In this document: piece after piece, positions 23,801-36,487 of the stretch | Layout: every line of letters starts with the position of its first letter | How positions within the stretch are numbered: the stretch's first letter is position 1 | From: Atrina japonica | Taxonomy: Eukaryota > Mollusca > Bivalvia > Pterioida > Pinnidae | Length of the DNA stretch: 64,000 nucleotides | Assembly: GCA_030159075.1 (NCBI GenBank) | Contig: BROG01000045.1 | Location: 946,501 to 1,010,500, forward strand | Direction: 5' to 3' | Made by a program: the position numbers and the translations under genes | The notes under the pieces: generated by a model | Told to the model about the DNA's origin: nothing | The model's input: the letters and a program-made list of their open reading frames with translations, nothing else | The model's database searches: none

Positions 23801-26800
23801 CGCTGGGGGTGCTGTAGGTGCCTCATGCTCGGTGGTGGGACGGCGGAATGGTTGGGAGGTGGTGGGTTGTTGGCGAGAGGGTGGTGGGTTGGGTTAGTCG
23901 GGGGGAGGGGGTGGTGACTGGGCGGTGGTGGGATAGTAGATGTGGGAGAGTGGGGAAGGGCGTCAGTGGCTTGTGTGGCGTGGAGGTGTGGTGCGGTGGG
24001 CGTGGCGTGGGGGGAGAGGAGGGGGTTTGTGGGTGGTGGAGGGGGGTGCGTGGAGTGTAGTTGGGCGTGGTGGGGGTGTGGGGGTTCTCGCGGGTCGGCT
24101 GGGGGGGCCGGGGTTGCATGGGGGGAGGGGGGAAGGGGCGTGAGGGGTGGTTGTGGTTGTTGGCTGGCGGGGGGGTGGCTGTGGCGGAGGAAGTTGCTGG
24201 AGTGGTCTGAGGGGTGGTGGGGCGCGCTGACTCGTGGGGGGAGGAGGCGGACGAGGGTGAGCGGGGGGTGGGGGTGTGTTGTGGGGGCTCGGGGGGCTGG
24301 GGGGGGGTGGTTTGGTGGTACGGTGGGGGCTTGGGGGGCGTGGTGAGGGTGGGGGGGGTGGTGGGGGCGAGGTGATAAGGAGCGTGCGTGTGTTGGGTGT
24401 GTGCTGAGGTGTCGGCAGTGAAGGGAGTGGATGGGGAGGTGAGTGGGGGGACCGAGCCAGTTGGCGGCGGGGGGAGGGGGGGGGGGGCGATGGTGGGGGG
24501 GGAGGAGTGGTGTGGAGGGTGGTGAGTAGAGAGGTGTTGGGAGGGGGGGTTGGGTCCCGTGGGGGCCGTTTCTGTTGGGTCAGGGGGTAGTGCATGGGGT
24601 GCTTGGGAGTGTGCGTGGGTGTGCGGGGGGTGGGAAGGGCGTCGACGGGTGGGGGCTGGTGGGGGTTGGGTTGGGGGGCGGGGGGGGGAAAGGGGGGGTC
24701 GTTTGGGGGGGGTTGGATATGATGTTGGAAGGGTGGGTGGGGGGGGGGGTGTGTGAGGTATGTGGTAAGTCGGTGGAGAGGTGTGTTGGTTAGGGTCGAG
24801 GTTGGTGGGTGGTTGTGCTGGTTGGGGTGGGGTGTGGTGTGTGTGTCGGTCTCAGGTGTGGATGGGGTGGTGGATGGGGGGGCATAGTGAGGTGAGGTTG
24901 GGGCGTTGGGGGGGGGGATGGGGTGCTTGGGGTTGGTGTGGTCGGTGCGGGGGGTGGGCGGGAGTTAGGTTGGGGGCGGTAGGGTAGTGTGGGATGGGTC
25001 CTGGGGGGGAGCGCGGGTCGGGGGGTGAGAGTGTGAGCGGATGGAGGTGTCTGGAGGGGAGGGTAAGGGGCGGGGTTGGTGTGTGTGGGGTAGGTGAGGG
25101 CAGTGGGTGGTGAGTGAGGAGTTGGGGGTGGTGGGTGTGTGATGAGGGTGGGTCCGGGTAGGGGGCGTGGGGGGTCGACGCTGGGGAGGTGGGGTTTGTG
25201 GCGGGGCGCGTGTGCTGGGGGTGGGGAGGGTGGTGGGGATGGGGGTTTATGTGTTGGGTGTGGGAGTTGTGGGTTGAGCTGGGGGGGGGCAGGGAACCGT
25301 GGGTGTGGGGTTGGGGTGGGGGGGAGTGGGAGGGTGTGGGGGAGCTCTGAAGTGGGAGGCTGCAGAGCGGATTGGGGGGAGGGAGGTCAGTGTGTGTGGG
25401 GGACGGGGCGTGAGGGTGGGTGGGGGGGTGCATGTGGGGCGGTTAGGGGAGGTGGTGGGTGGAGGGGTGTGGGGGGCCGGGGGGGGAAGATGGGTGCTAT
25501 GTGACTGGGGGGTGGAAAGTGAGGGGTGGATGGTCGGATAGGAAGGCGTGAGGGTTCTGAGGGTGGGATGGTGGGTGGCGGAATGTGGGGGTGGGTTGAT
25601 GGTGGGGGGGAGTGAGTGGGGTGGGCGAAGTGCGCTGGGGTGGGGTGCGTGGGCGGGGTAAGTAGGCCTTGGAGGAGATGGTGCGTGTTGTGGGGGGGTT
25701 GACGGAGGGGGGGGGGGGCCGGGTGTGGTGGGACTGTGAGAGCGGGGTGTCGTGGGTGGTGCGAGGTGGGTTTGGGGGGGGTGGGAGGGCGGATCGAGGG
25801 GTGAGGGGGAGTAGGGTGGGTGGGGTTGTCGAGTTGGGGGGCGCGAGGTGCGTGGATGCCTGGGGGGGGGGAGGGAGGGGGTGAGTCAAGGGGGGGGGGT
25901 AGGGTGCGGGTTGTTGGCAGTGTTGGGAGGGTGGGGTTGGAGGTGTGGGAGGGGGGGGTGGTGGTTAAGGGTGGCGGCGGGAGGTGTGGTGTGGGGGGTT
26001 GAAGGCGGCGGTGGGTGGGGAAGGTTGGGTGTAGTTGCGGGAGGTAGCGCGGCTGGTGGGGAGAGGGTGGGGTGGCGATGATAGGGCTCGTGTGATGAAG
26101 GCGAGTTGAGGAAAGAGGGGGGGGTGGAGGTTGGTGCGCTAGGGGTGGGGGTGGGGGGTGGTCGCGTGGGGTGGAAAGTGGGTGGGTGGTTGGGCGGGGG
26201 GGGTGATGGGTGTGTGGGACTGGGAGCGAGGTGCTGGTCGGCGGCTGGGGGTGGGTCTTCTGGTCTGGGGGGAGGGGGTTAGGTCGGTGGGTTGTGTGAG
26301 GTTAGGGGGTCAGATTGTGGGGGGGGTTTGGAGTGGTGCGCGTGTGGGGGTGTTGGATGGAGGCTGATGCTTGGGCATTGTGGGGAGATGGTCGTGGGTG
26401 GTGTGGTGTTGGTGGTGAGGGGTGAGGGGAGAGGGGTGGGTGTGGGGAAGGTGGTGGTGGGGGGTTGTGGGGGTGGTGGGGGGGGTGGTTGGTAATGGAG
26501 GTGGTACGGGTATGAGGCTTGGTGTAGGCCGGGAGGTCTGGGGAAGGGGAGAGGTGGGAAGGTTCTAGAGTAGGGGGGTCTCGGGGGTGAGGGGTGGCAG
26601 GAGGTGGTGGAGGTGGTGAGGGGTAGGGGGGACGTGGCTGGTGAATGTCGCAGTGGGGAGAAGGGGGGGGGTTGCGGGTGCCGTGTATGGGGTGTGTGGG
26701 GAAGGCGGGTGGGGTGGTTGGTGGATGGTGGGGGGGGGTGGGGGTAGGTGGGAGATGGGGTGGGGTGGTAGGGATGGGGGAGAGTGGAGTGTTTGAAGAG

Positions 26801-29800
26801 GGAGCGGGTGTAGGGGGGCGTGTTGAGGGGGGGTGGTGGGAGCAGGGTCGTGGGGGGGTGGGCGGAGGGGGAGGAAACGTGGAGAGGAGTGGAAGGGGGA
26901 ATGGTGGGTGAGTGGGGTGGTGTGGGTGGTGGTGGGGGTGTGAGGAGTAGTGGGTGGAGGGTCGCGGGATGGTGGAGGGGTGTGTGGGCGCTGGGTGGGG
27001 ATTGGGCCTGGGTGTGTGTGGTGGGGTTTTGTGGCGAGTTGGGGGGGTGGTGTGGTGCAGCGGCCTGTGTAGGGCTAGATGCGACGGGTGGGGGTGTGGG
27101 GTGGTGGTGGGGGGGAGGGGGGGGTGGTCGAATTGAGGGGTGGGTGAGTGGTTTGGGGGGGGGTATGGGTGGGGGGGGGTGTGGTGGGGGAATGGGTGTG
27201 TGTGTGATGGGGTTGGGGGTTGGGTGGGGTGGGGGTATGGAGACGCGGGTGAGGTGGCGGGATGGAATGTGGAAAGTGTGCGGCTGCGGTAGTGGGTGAG
27301 GGCGAGGGCCAGGCATTGGGCTGTGGGGGTGTGGTCCGTAGGATGCTGTGGGTGTGATGGATGGGGTGGTGGTGGGGCTTGGCGGTGAAGATGTGGGGGT
27401 GGTGGAACGGGCCGGGCCGTGGTGTGGGGGGGTGGGGATGAGTCGGGGTTGGCGGGGGTGTGGGGTGGTGGGAATGTAGGATGAGAGTGGTAAAGGGGAG
27501 TGGTGATTGGCGTCGGGTGGGGGCTGGGTGGTGATGGGGGATCAGTAAGGTTGCGGTGTGGCGAGGGCGGGTGAGGGGTTGGTGGGGGGGTGTGGGTGGT
27601 TGGTGTAGTGGGTGGGTGGGGGGGAGTGTTGGGGGGGGAGGTGGTGAGGTGGGGGTGGGCTGTGGGTTTGCGGAGGTGGGGGAGCGGGAGGGGGTTGGGA
27701 GGGGTGGTGCGAGACGTGGTGGGTTGTGAGGGGTGGGGGGGTTGGGTGGGGGGTGTGCCTGGGCGAGGTTGTGGTGCGTGGGGAGGGGGGGGCCTGGAGG
27801 GTGGGGGATGGGTTGGGGGGGTGGGGGGCGTAGTTTGGTTGGGTTGGGTGGCGGGTGGGGGTGTGGTGGGGGTGGGGTGGTGGGGGTGGGTGACGGGTGG
27901 TGTGGGGGCGGTGGTGGGTGATTTGTGCTCGGGTCAATGTTGGGGTGATGTGAGGAGTGGTTGTGGGGACGAGGGGCGCTGGTTAGCGGGTAGGGGGTAG
28001 CGGGTTGTGGTGTGGGGGTTGGTGAAGTGGGGCGCGGGGGGGGGTAGTGGATAGGTATGACGCGTGGGGTGTGTAGTGGGGGGGGTTATGGGGGCGGGGG
28101 GCTGTTCGGAGGTTGGTGTATGGGGTGGTCTCGTGATTTGTAGGGGTGGGTGGGTGGGTGTGGGCGCGGGTTTGTGGCGAGGTGATGTGAGTTGGGTGGG
28201 GGGTAAAGGGGTGGGGGGGGTGGGCGGTGGTTGGGAGGGTGGGGTGGAGGGCGGTGGGTGGGGTGATGAGTGCGGGTGGGGTGTGGTTGGGGATGGTTGG
28301 GGGGGATGTGGGAGGGAAGGGGGGACGGGTATGGTGGTCCGGGGTAACGCGGGGGTGTGAGTGCAGCGGGGGTGTCTGTGGTGCAGCGGGGTGCGTTGTA
28401 GGTGGGGTTAGTGGGTTGGCGTGGAGTCTGGTTGGTCTGGGAGGGTGGAATAGTTGAGTGAGGGTGGAGTGGGCCGGGTTAGGTGAGGGTGGACTTTGTG
28501 GGTGACGGGTGGAGCGGGGGCGGGGTGGGGGTGGGACTTGCGGGGTTGGGTGTGGGAGGACGGACGTTGGGTGGGTGGGGTGGGTGGGGTAGGGGGGGGG
28601 GAGAGTGTCATGTTGAGTGCGGATGGCAGTCGGGGGGGGGGAGGGATGTGTGGGGGTGGGTGTGCTGCTGGTCGGGGTGCGGGCCGGGAGTGGTGTTGTC
28701 TAGGGCTGCGTGGGAGGGGGGAGGGGTGATGTAGGTGTGAGCGCCGTGTGGTAGGCTCGTGCTGTGTGTTGGGGGCAGTGGGGGGATCGCGTTGTGTTTG
28801 TGAGGAGGTGCGGGGCTGTATGGGTGGTCGCAGGTGAGAGAGGGTGGGGGGAGGTGAGTGAAGGTCTGGGGTGTGAGCGTGGTGGGGTGGGTGGGCGTTG
28901 GGTGTGGGTAGGGTGGAGGGGGGTGGGGGGGGGTGTGTGGGGTGTAGGCGTGCCGGGGTAGATGGTGGGGGGGACGGGCGGGGTGATGGGTAGGGACAGT
29001 GTGGAGATGGGTGGGGGGGGTCGATGAGGGGGTGGTTGGAGGTGGGGGGTTGGAGGTGGGTGGGATGGTGGCTGTGAAGTCGGAGGGGTGAGCGCGGGTG
29101 ATTTGGCGGTCAGCGTGGTTGGTGATGATGGTGGAGGGGGGGGGTAGGAGGTTATGGGGGGTGTGTGGGATGGAGGAGGAGAGGGGGGTGGGTCGGAGGG
29201 AGGAGGGTTGTGGTGGGATTTGTGGGGGGGTGTTGGGTTGGATGAAGTAGTTGGTGGACGGGTGGGATTCGTGGGTAGGGTAGCGTGAGGGAGCACTGGA
29301 TGGCGGTGAGCGGGGGGCGGGGACGGGATGGTAGGGGGCAGGGGGGTCGGGCTGGATGGGGGAGTGAGGGGGGCGGGCGGTGTGGGGGTAGGGTGTGGGG
29401 TGGCGGGGGAGGTGTTGGTGGTGGGGGGTGGGTGTGGCGGTAATGCGGGGCGGGGTGGGTGGTGGGGTTACTGGTTTGGGGGGTTGGTTGGTTGGAAGTG
29501 TGTTAGGGCGGGCATGGAGAGGGAGGGGTGTTTGGTGGTTTGTGGTGGGTGAGAGCGGAAGGGTGGCGGGTAGTGGTGTGCAAGGAGGGGAAGGGGGGGT
29601 GGGGGGGGGGCGGGGGGGCAGGGAGTGGCGGGGTGTGGGTGGGGGTGGGTGGGAAGGTGGTTGGGGGTGGTAGGGGTGGTTGGGCGTGGTGGGGTGGACG
29701 TGTCGGGGTGGCGAGGGGGCTGATGGGAGGTTGGGGTTTGAGGGAGTGTTGTGTGGGGGGGTAGGTTCTGGGTGTTGGAGGGGGTCGGTGGGAGAGGCCT

Positions 29801-32800
29801 GGTGATGAGTTGTGGGGGTGGGGGATGTGGGGTGGAGTTGGGGGGTTGGGGGGTTGTTGAGGAAGGCGAGTGGGGTGGGTGTCCAAATGGGTGTAATTGG
29901 CGAGATTGTTGCGTGGGGGGGTGGGCGGGGGGTGGAGTTGGTGGTTGGGTTCGTTGCGGAAATCGACGGGGAGGAAGTGGGCGTGGGCCGGCTGTTGTGG
30001 GTGGAAGAGGGTGCGGGACGGCAGGGGGTAACTTATGGTGGAGGGGGGGTCGAGATTGCGTGGGGGTATAGGGGGGGTATGGGGGGGTGTGGTTGAGTGT
30101 ATAGTGGGATGAGGGGGGGCGGGGGGGGGGGCGTCGCGAGAGTTGAGGATGGGAGTTGGGGGTAGGGGGGGGGTGGTTGGGGTGAGTGGGAGAGTTGGGT
30201 TTGTGGGGTGGTGGGGATGGAGGGTGGGGGGATGAGATGGATGGGGTCAGGGCGGTGGGGGGGGGGCTGTGAGAGGGGGGGGGTGGTGGGGGGTGGCGTG
30301 CTGGTTGGTGTGGGGTGAGTGGTGGGGGTGAGGGCGTGGGGGTGTGGAGGGGTGTGGTTGTGGCAGTTGGTGGGTGGTGGAGGCGTGCGGTGGCTGGGGG
30401 TGGTGGGGAGGAGGGTGGTGGTGCTCGTGGGGTGTGGGGTGGGGGGGGCGTAGGGGAGGAGGGGTGGGGGATCGTTGTGGGGTGGTGCGGGGGGTGGGGG
30501 GGGTGGTGGTGCGCGGGTCGCGGGGGAGAGCGGGTGGTGGTGGGGTGGGGTCAGAAGGGGGTTAGGGGAGGAAGATGGGGGGGGGAGGGGGGAGAGTATG
30601 GTTGCCGGAGATGGGAGGGGGTGTTGTGGGTAGGGGGTGGATTCGGGGTGGAGTGCTTGGGGTTAGGTGGGTGGAGGGGGGGGGGTTGGGGGGGGTGTTT
30701 GGGGGGGGAGGGTGTAGTTGTGGGTGGTGTTGGGGTATTGGGAAAGATGCGGTCGGGCGTGACAAATGGGGGGGGGTGGGGGGTAGGTTGAGTGGAGGTG
30801 TGTGAGGGGGGCGAGGGTGGGGTTGAGGGGGGTGGGGCTGTATGGGGGCGTGGGGTGGGGATGCTGTATGTGAGAGGGGACGGGGTGGGGGGGGTGTGTT
30901 GGCCGGAGGGCGGAATGCGAAGGGGGTGGGTGTAGGGGTGGGTGATATGAGGGCGTTCGAGGTGGAGACGTTTTGGGGGGGAGTGGAGGGGTCGGTGGTG
31001 CGGGGAGTTGGCTGAGGGGGGAGGGGAGAGTGGGGGTGGTTTGGGGGGTGGGTGTGAGGATTGGTGGGAGTGGGTTGGTAGGTGTGGGTGGGGTGCAGGG
31101 GGTGAGTGGTGGTGCGGGGGGATGGGGTGGGGTGAGGGGGGGGGTGGGGTGTTGCGTGGGTGGTCGTGGGGAGGGGGTGTATGGCTGTTGAGCCGAGTGG
31201 TTTGCGGTGGTGTGTGTAGAGGTGGGTTGGGAGGGTGTTGGAGCCCTGTTGTTGCGGTGTTGTGGTCTGTTTTGGAGGAGGGTCCGAGTGAGGGAGAGGG
31301 GTCGGGGTTGAGTTGTTGGGTGTGGGTGGGGGTGGGGAGGGGGGCGGGAGGTGTTGCTGGGGGCTGCTGGGGGTCAGCGTGCGGGGAGGCATTGTGTGTG
31401 GGGCGGCGGCCTGGTGAGAGGGGAGGATGTGTGGTGGGGAGTAGTGGTGTGGGGTGTGGGGGGTGGGGGGGGGGGGGTGGGTGCGGAGTAGGTCGCGGCT
31501 GTGGGTGGGGGGGGTTGGGGTGGTGTGACGGGTGAGGGTGTAGTTGGTGAGTGTGGGGGAGTTGGTATGTTGGTTGGCTGGTGTGGGAGTGGCGTGAGAG
31601 AGGGTGGTGGAAGGGTGTGCCTTGGTGGGTGGGGTGGAGTGCGGAGTGGAGCGGTGTGGGGGAGTGGGGGGGTGGTGGGTGGCGAGGAGTTGGTGGGAGT
31701 GGTTGGTGGGAGTATGCTGGGGATGTTTGTGCGGGGTTATGGGGGGGGTGGGGGGTTGCTGGTGGGAGGAGGCCCGAGGCGGGGCCTTTGTGGAAACCGG
31801 GAGGTAGTGTGTGATGAGGGGGGGAGGGAGGGTGAGGAAGGGGTATGGAGGTGGGGATTGGGTGGGGGTTGGTGGGGTAGAGGGAGGAGTGGTGGTGCGC
31901 CAGAGCAACTGTGGTTCGGACGTGCGTGGGGAGAATCGTGGAGAGCGGGGGAGTCGGTGAGTGTGGGCGGGTATCGTCGGGGGCTTATGGGGCGGGTTGG
32001 GCGGGGGGGGGGCTGTGTGAGGGGTTGGTGCGTGGGGGGAAGCGGGTTTGGGGGCCGGGGGGTGGGAGGATTGGGGTAGGTATGGGGGGTGCGGAGTGGG
32101 GGGGGGAAGGTGGTGGGTATGCGGTGGTTGGTAGCGGAGGCGAGGGGAGTGGGGTTGGGGGGGGGTGTGGGAGAGAGGGGGGGGGGGAGTGTGGTGGTGG
32201 GACGGGGGTTAGCGGGGTAGGGTCTGTGGGGGAGGTTGGGGTGTGGGGGGAGGGCAGAAAGGGGGGTGTGGGTAATGAGGGTGATGGGGTGAGGAGTGCG
32301 GGGGGTGGTGGGGGGGGGTGTGCGTGGTGATGGATGGGGGCAAATGGCGTAGGGTTGGGAGAAGTGGGGGGAGCGGGAAGGGGGGGTTAGGGGCGGGGGT
32401 GGGGGTGGAGGGTGACGGGTTGGGGGTGGTGTAGGGGCGGGGGGGAAGGGGGGGGTGGTGGAAGTGGGTGTGGAGGGAGGGGGTGTTGAAGGTGGGGGGG
32501 GGGTGGGTGGCAGGGTGTATGTGAGGAGGAGTGAGTAGTTAGAGGGGTTGTAATAGTAGGAGGGTGGAAGGTTGCGATGGGGGGTCTGTCCGAGGTGGGG
32601 GGGGGGGTGTACGTGGGGGGGGAGTGGGAGTGGTGGGAGACGGGGTGGGGCACGGTGCGGGAGTGGGGGGGCGGTGATGGGTGTGATAGGGAGGGGTGGT
32701 TGTTGGGGGGTGGATGGAAGGGGAGTGTAGTGTGGGGGTGAGGTGGGGGGCGGAGGGGGGTAGGCTGAGGGGGTGTGTTGCGGTGGTTGGACGGTGGGGG

Positions 32801-35655
32801 GGGAGTGTGGGGCGGGGATGGTGTAGTGTGTGGCCGTGTGGTGGGGGTGATAGGGAGGAGTATGGTGGCGGGGTTGTGAGGGGGGTATGGGGGGAGGGAC
32901 GCGGTTCAGGGGGGTCCGTGAGGGCTGAGGGGGGGAGGGGGGCGGGATCTGGATGGGGGTTTTGGCTGGGGGGGACGGTGCGTGGGTGTGGGCGGGTGAT
33001 GGGGGGGGTGGGGGGGGTTGGGGAAGGGGTGTGTGGGGGTTGGTGGTGTCGGCGGCGCGGGGAGGTGCTGTGTTCTGGTCTGGGAGTGAGGGTGTGGGGG
33101 GGGAGGGGATAGGGGGGGGGGATGGATGAGGGTGGGGGCGGGATGGCTGGGGGTGTGGAGGGGGGTGGGGGGTCTTGTAGGTGGCTTGGGGTTGGAGGTA
33201 GAGGCTCCGGGGGGTGCGGGAAGCAGATCTGGTGGGGGGGGGTGGCTTGTTGTGGTGTGGGGGGGGGTTGGGTGGGGAGTTGGTGGGGGGGGTGTGGAAG
33301 TGGGGAGTGGGTTTGGGGTTGGTGGTTGTTTGGGGTGGTTGGTGTGGGGGAGTGTGTGCTTGTGGAGAAGACGTGTGGTCTGTAGGGGGGGGTGGGGGGT
33401 GGGGGGGTTTGGTTGAGGGGTGGTGTTTTGTTGGGCGGTGGGTGGTGAGGAGATTGGTGCGTTAGGTTGTGGGTAATGCTGGGCTGTTCGTGATGGGAGT
33501 GGGGGCGGGGGCGTGTGGTGTGCGGGGGGTTGGTGGTGGGTGGGGGTAGGTGGTGGGGGTGGGTGGATGTAGGGTTAAGGGGGGGGTGGGTCTGGGGGGT
33601 GGTGGGGAGCGGGGGTGGTGGGGTTGGAGGGGGAGGGGGGGGGGGGGGCGGTCTGATTAGTGGGGTTTGTGGGTGGGTGGGAGGCGGAGGGATGGTGTTT
33701 GGCGGGGGAAAGGGGGGGGGGTGGTTGTTGGGGTGGGGGGTGGTGGGGGGGGGGGGCTCGGGGGGGGTCGGTGTATGGCGGGGGGGGCGTGGTGGGAGGG
33801 GAGGGGAGGGAGTGGGGTGGTGGAGGGGTCGGGGGGGTTGTGTTAGTGGGGTGTGAGGAGGGGGGGGTGTTGGGGGGGATGTGGGGGGTGGGAGCGGTGA
33901 TTCGGGGTTGGGGTTCGGGCGTATGGGGGGGGGTGGTGTGGTTAAGTGGGGGGAGGTTTGGGGGGTGAGGGTGGATGGTGGGGAGATAGCTGTGGGGGTG
34001 GTGTGGTGGTGTGTGGGGGCCGTGGGGAGTGGGCGGGTGTGTGATGGCGCAGGTGGGGAGGTATGTGTGTGGTGGTGTGGGGGGGGGTGTGCGGTGGTGG
34101 GGTGAGAGTGGGTGGGGGGGGATGGGAGTGTTGCTGGGTGGGGGGGTGGGGGGTGGGTGTATGGTGGTCTGGGGGTGTAGTGGGTGTTGTGTGGGGGGGG
34201 GGGGGGGAGGTGGTGAGGTGTGGGTGGAGTGAGGGGAGTAGGGGTATGGTGTACGGGGTAGGGGCTTGCGGGGGGTCGGGTGGGGGGTAGGGAGTTGGGT
34301 TGAGTTAGGGGGTGGGGGGTTGGGGGGGGGTGCGGGAGTTGGGGGGGGTTGTTGCGGGTCGGGATGGGAGGAGGTTGTGTGGGGGGATGTGCGGCGGGGG
34401 AGCGGGGGAGGTGGGGGGGGGGGGAGGGAGGGGGGGTGGTGGTGATAGGGGGGTTGGGGTTTGTGAGGTTGTGGTGGGCGGGACTGGTGGAGGGGGCGTG
34501 GTGGTGGGGCGTGGGGGGAGTGAGGCGGATGGGGGTTGGTGGTTGGTTGGTGGTGGTCGGTGGGGTTGATGGTCGTGAGGGGTGAGCGTTTGGAGTGGTG
34601 GTGGGGTGGGGTGGAGTTTGGGGGGCGTGAGTGGGGGGCGGAATGGGTAGGGGTGGGTGGTGGCATGGGTCGGGTGGGTTGAGGGGTGGGGTTTGTTCGT
34701 GGGTGGGGATTGACGTATGGGGGGGGTGTGGTGGGTGGTTGGGGGAGAGGGTGGTGGGGTGGTGTGTTTGTGTTTGGGGTGAGGGTGGGGTGGGGACTTG
34801 GGGGGGGGGTGGTGAGGGGTGTGTGGGTGGGGTGGGTGTCTGGGTGGTTGGGTTGGAGTGGTGGGTGATGGTGTGTGGGGTGCGGTGGGGGGGGGTGAGG
34901 GGGGTTGTGGGTGTGGGGGGGCGTGGGTTGAGTAGGGTGGTGGGTGGTGGGTGTGGGTGTGGGTGGCGGTGGAGGGATGGGGATTGTGTTTTGAGTGGGT
35001 GTGTTGGGGGGTTGTTGGGGGGTAGGGGGTAGGGGTTTGTGTGGTGGAGGGGGGGTGGTGGTTGGTGTGGTGTGGGGGATGGGGGGGGGGGTGTGTGAGG
35101 AGCGGTGTTGGAGGGGGGTTGGTGGCTCTGTATGGGCGGCAGGTCGGTGGGGGGGTGGGGTGAGGTAGTTGGGGTTGAGCTGTGGGTTGGTGGGGTGGGG
35201 TGGTGGCAAAGGGGCGGGCGCTGGGTGCGTGGTAGGTTTGTGGGGAACGTGGTTGTAGGGCTGGTGGAGTGGGGGGGAGAGAGTTGGTGGTGTTGTTTGT
35301 GGGGGGTGGGTTGTGTGGGGGGCAGTAGGGGGGGGGACGTGGTGGAGGGTGTGGGGGGGGTGGTGCTGGGGAGGGATGCTGGGGTGGTGGGGGTGACGGT
35401 GTGTGGGGCGAGGGGTTGTGTGGGAGGGGGGGAGGTGGTAGGTTGTGATGGGCGGGGGTTGGGAGGAGTGAGGGTGAGAGGTGTGTAGTGTGGTGGTGGG
35501 GTGGGGGCGCTAGGGTGGGTGGGTGGGGGTGTGAGGTGTGTGTGGGTGGGGTGTTTGAGGTGTGGTTGGGGGCGTTGTGAGGGGGGGGTGGGGGGACGGG
35601 GAGTGTGTGAGTTGTGGTGTGGTAGCTTCGGGGGTCTGTTGGGGGTTGTGCGGGT
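20841..35655. other. 14.8-kb G/T-rich, non-periodic block (suspected assembly or base-calling artefact)
   Basis: The block begins abruptly inside LRR exon 15. In sampled lines about two thirds of bases are G, a fifth T, and A and C are each well under a tenth. The bias stays on one strand throughout. No repeat period, splice-bounded exon or promoter is seen. G runs of 5-12 are everywhere. Flanking DNA is AT-rich and ordinary. Long minus-strand frames rich in Pro, Thr, His and Ser, and plus-strand frames rich in Gly, Val and Trp, exist only because stop codons are scarce at this composition. The most likely cause is a low-quality read segment placed in a gap. A real G-rich expansion is possible but less likely. 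Confidence 0.85.
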
Positions 35656-35880
35656 TTTAGTTTTATTTTATATTGTTCATATTTTTATTTAATTGTTCAT
35701 TATTTTATAATATGGACTTTTGTTTTTATTAATTTATTTTTTTTATGTTATTTCTTTAGTTTTTAAATGGATTATGTTATTTCGGATGAATTTTTGATTA
35801 CTTCTTTTACTATTCATCGATTTCTATGTTGATTTTATGTTATTATGACTTTCTGTTATTTATTCTAATGTTATTGCATC
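35656..35880. other. T/A-rich transition segment
   Basis: Immediately after the G-rich block the sequence turns into T-dominated low-complexity text (TTTTATTTTATATTGTTCAT and similar). It becomes ordinary intron near 35880. It may belong to the same artefact. Confidence 0.6.
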
Positions 35881-36346
35881 ATATGAGTTGTGGAAATATG
35901 TAAGTATTTCAGTTCCCTATCAGTCAGGTGAATCATTACAATCTGCTGCCCGCCGTGTAAGTATACACAACAAAAACTTAAATCCGCTTCAAATTTAGCA
36001 TGCATCATTTAGAAGGTAAGGATAGAAAAAATTGTATATTGTGATGCTTGGTCGGGGGTTTCGTTTGATTTTGACACAGGTGACCACTAAGGTCCGTTAT
36101 GTCTCCTATATTAGTTTTGTTTCAATTCAGTTCTTATAGGTCAATTACTGTAGAAATAGGTCAGTTACTGTAGAAATGCCTAACTTATTATTGTTTCTCA
36201 ACTAAAGACAATGTGAATTGGTGTCAGTATAGGAACACATCTACATCTACAACTGAAACATAATTTATTTTGACTGGACATGTACATAATAGATTATACG
36301 AATATTGTTGAAATACAAATGCAAAGTTACTGATACATATTTTCAG
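35881..36346. other. Intron before exon 16
   Basis: Ordinary AT-rich intron. It holds consensus-like donors at 35900 and 35959 (GTAAGT), either of which might be the orphaned donor of exon 15, but no LRR-like coding precedes them convincingly. Confidence 0.5.
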
Positions 36347-36487
36347 GCAGCTCAACGGGATGCAGATTTCCCATGTACCAGAAGATGCTTTTGTCAGTAT
36401 CTCCGTGAGGAATCTTTACTTGAATGATAATGAAATATCTTACATAGCTGAAGGAGCCTTTGACGGGGTATCAATCGGCAGCAACTT
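36347..36487 (+). CDS. LRR exon 16 (two repeats)
   Basis: The first exon after the G-rich block: 141 bp between ATTTTCAG and GTACGT, phase 2 to 2. It reads QLNGMQISHVPEDAFVSIS, then VRNLYLNDNEISYIAEGAF and DGVSIGSN. It shows that the same gene resumes in the same phase on the other side. Confidence 0.92.

Noticed and set aside
22150..23826. 558-residue minus-strand open frame in the G-rich block, with similar frames at 33575-35209 and 30562-31908
   Set aside because: Stop codons need T and A on the coding strand and are rare at this composition. The frames are Pro/Thr/His/Ser text without domains, start context or conserved period, and they overlap equally open frames on the other strand.
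35897..35959. Possible remaining part of exon 15 before GTAAGT donors at 35900 and 35959
   Set aside because: Good donor sequences exist, but the codons before them do not give an LRR ending in the required phase, and the segment 35656-35880 is itself suspect.
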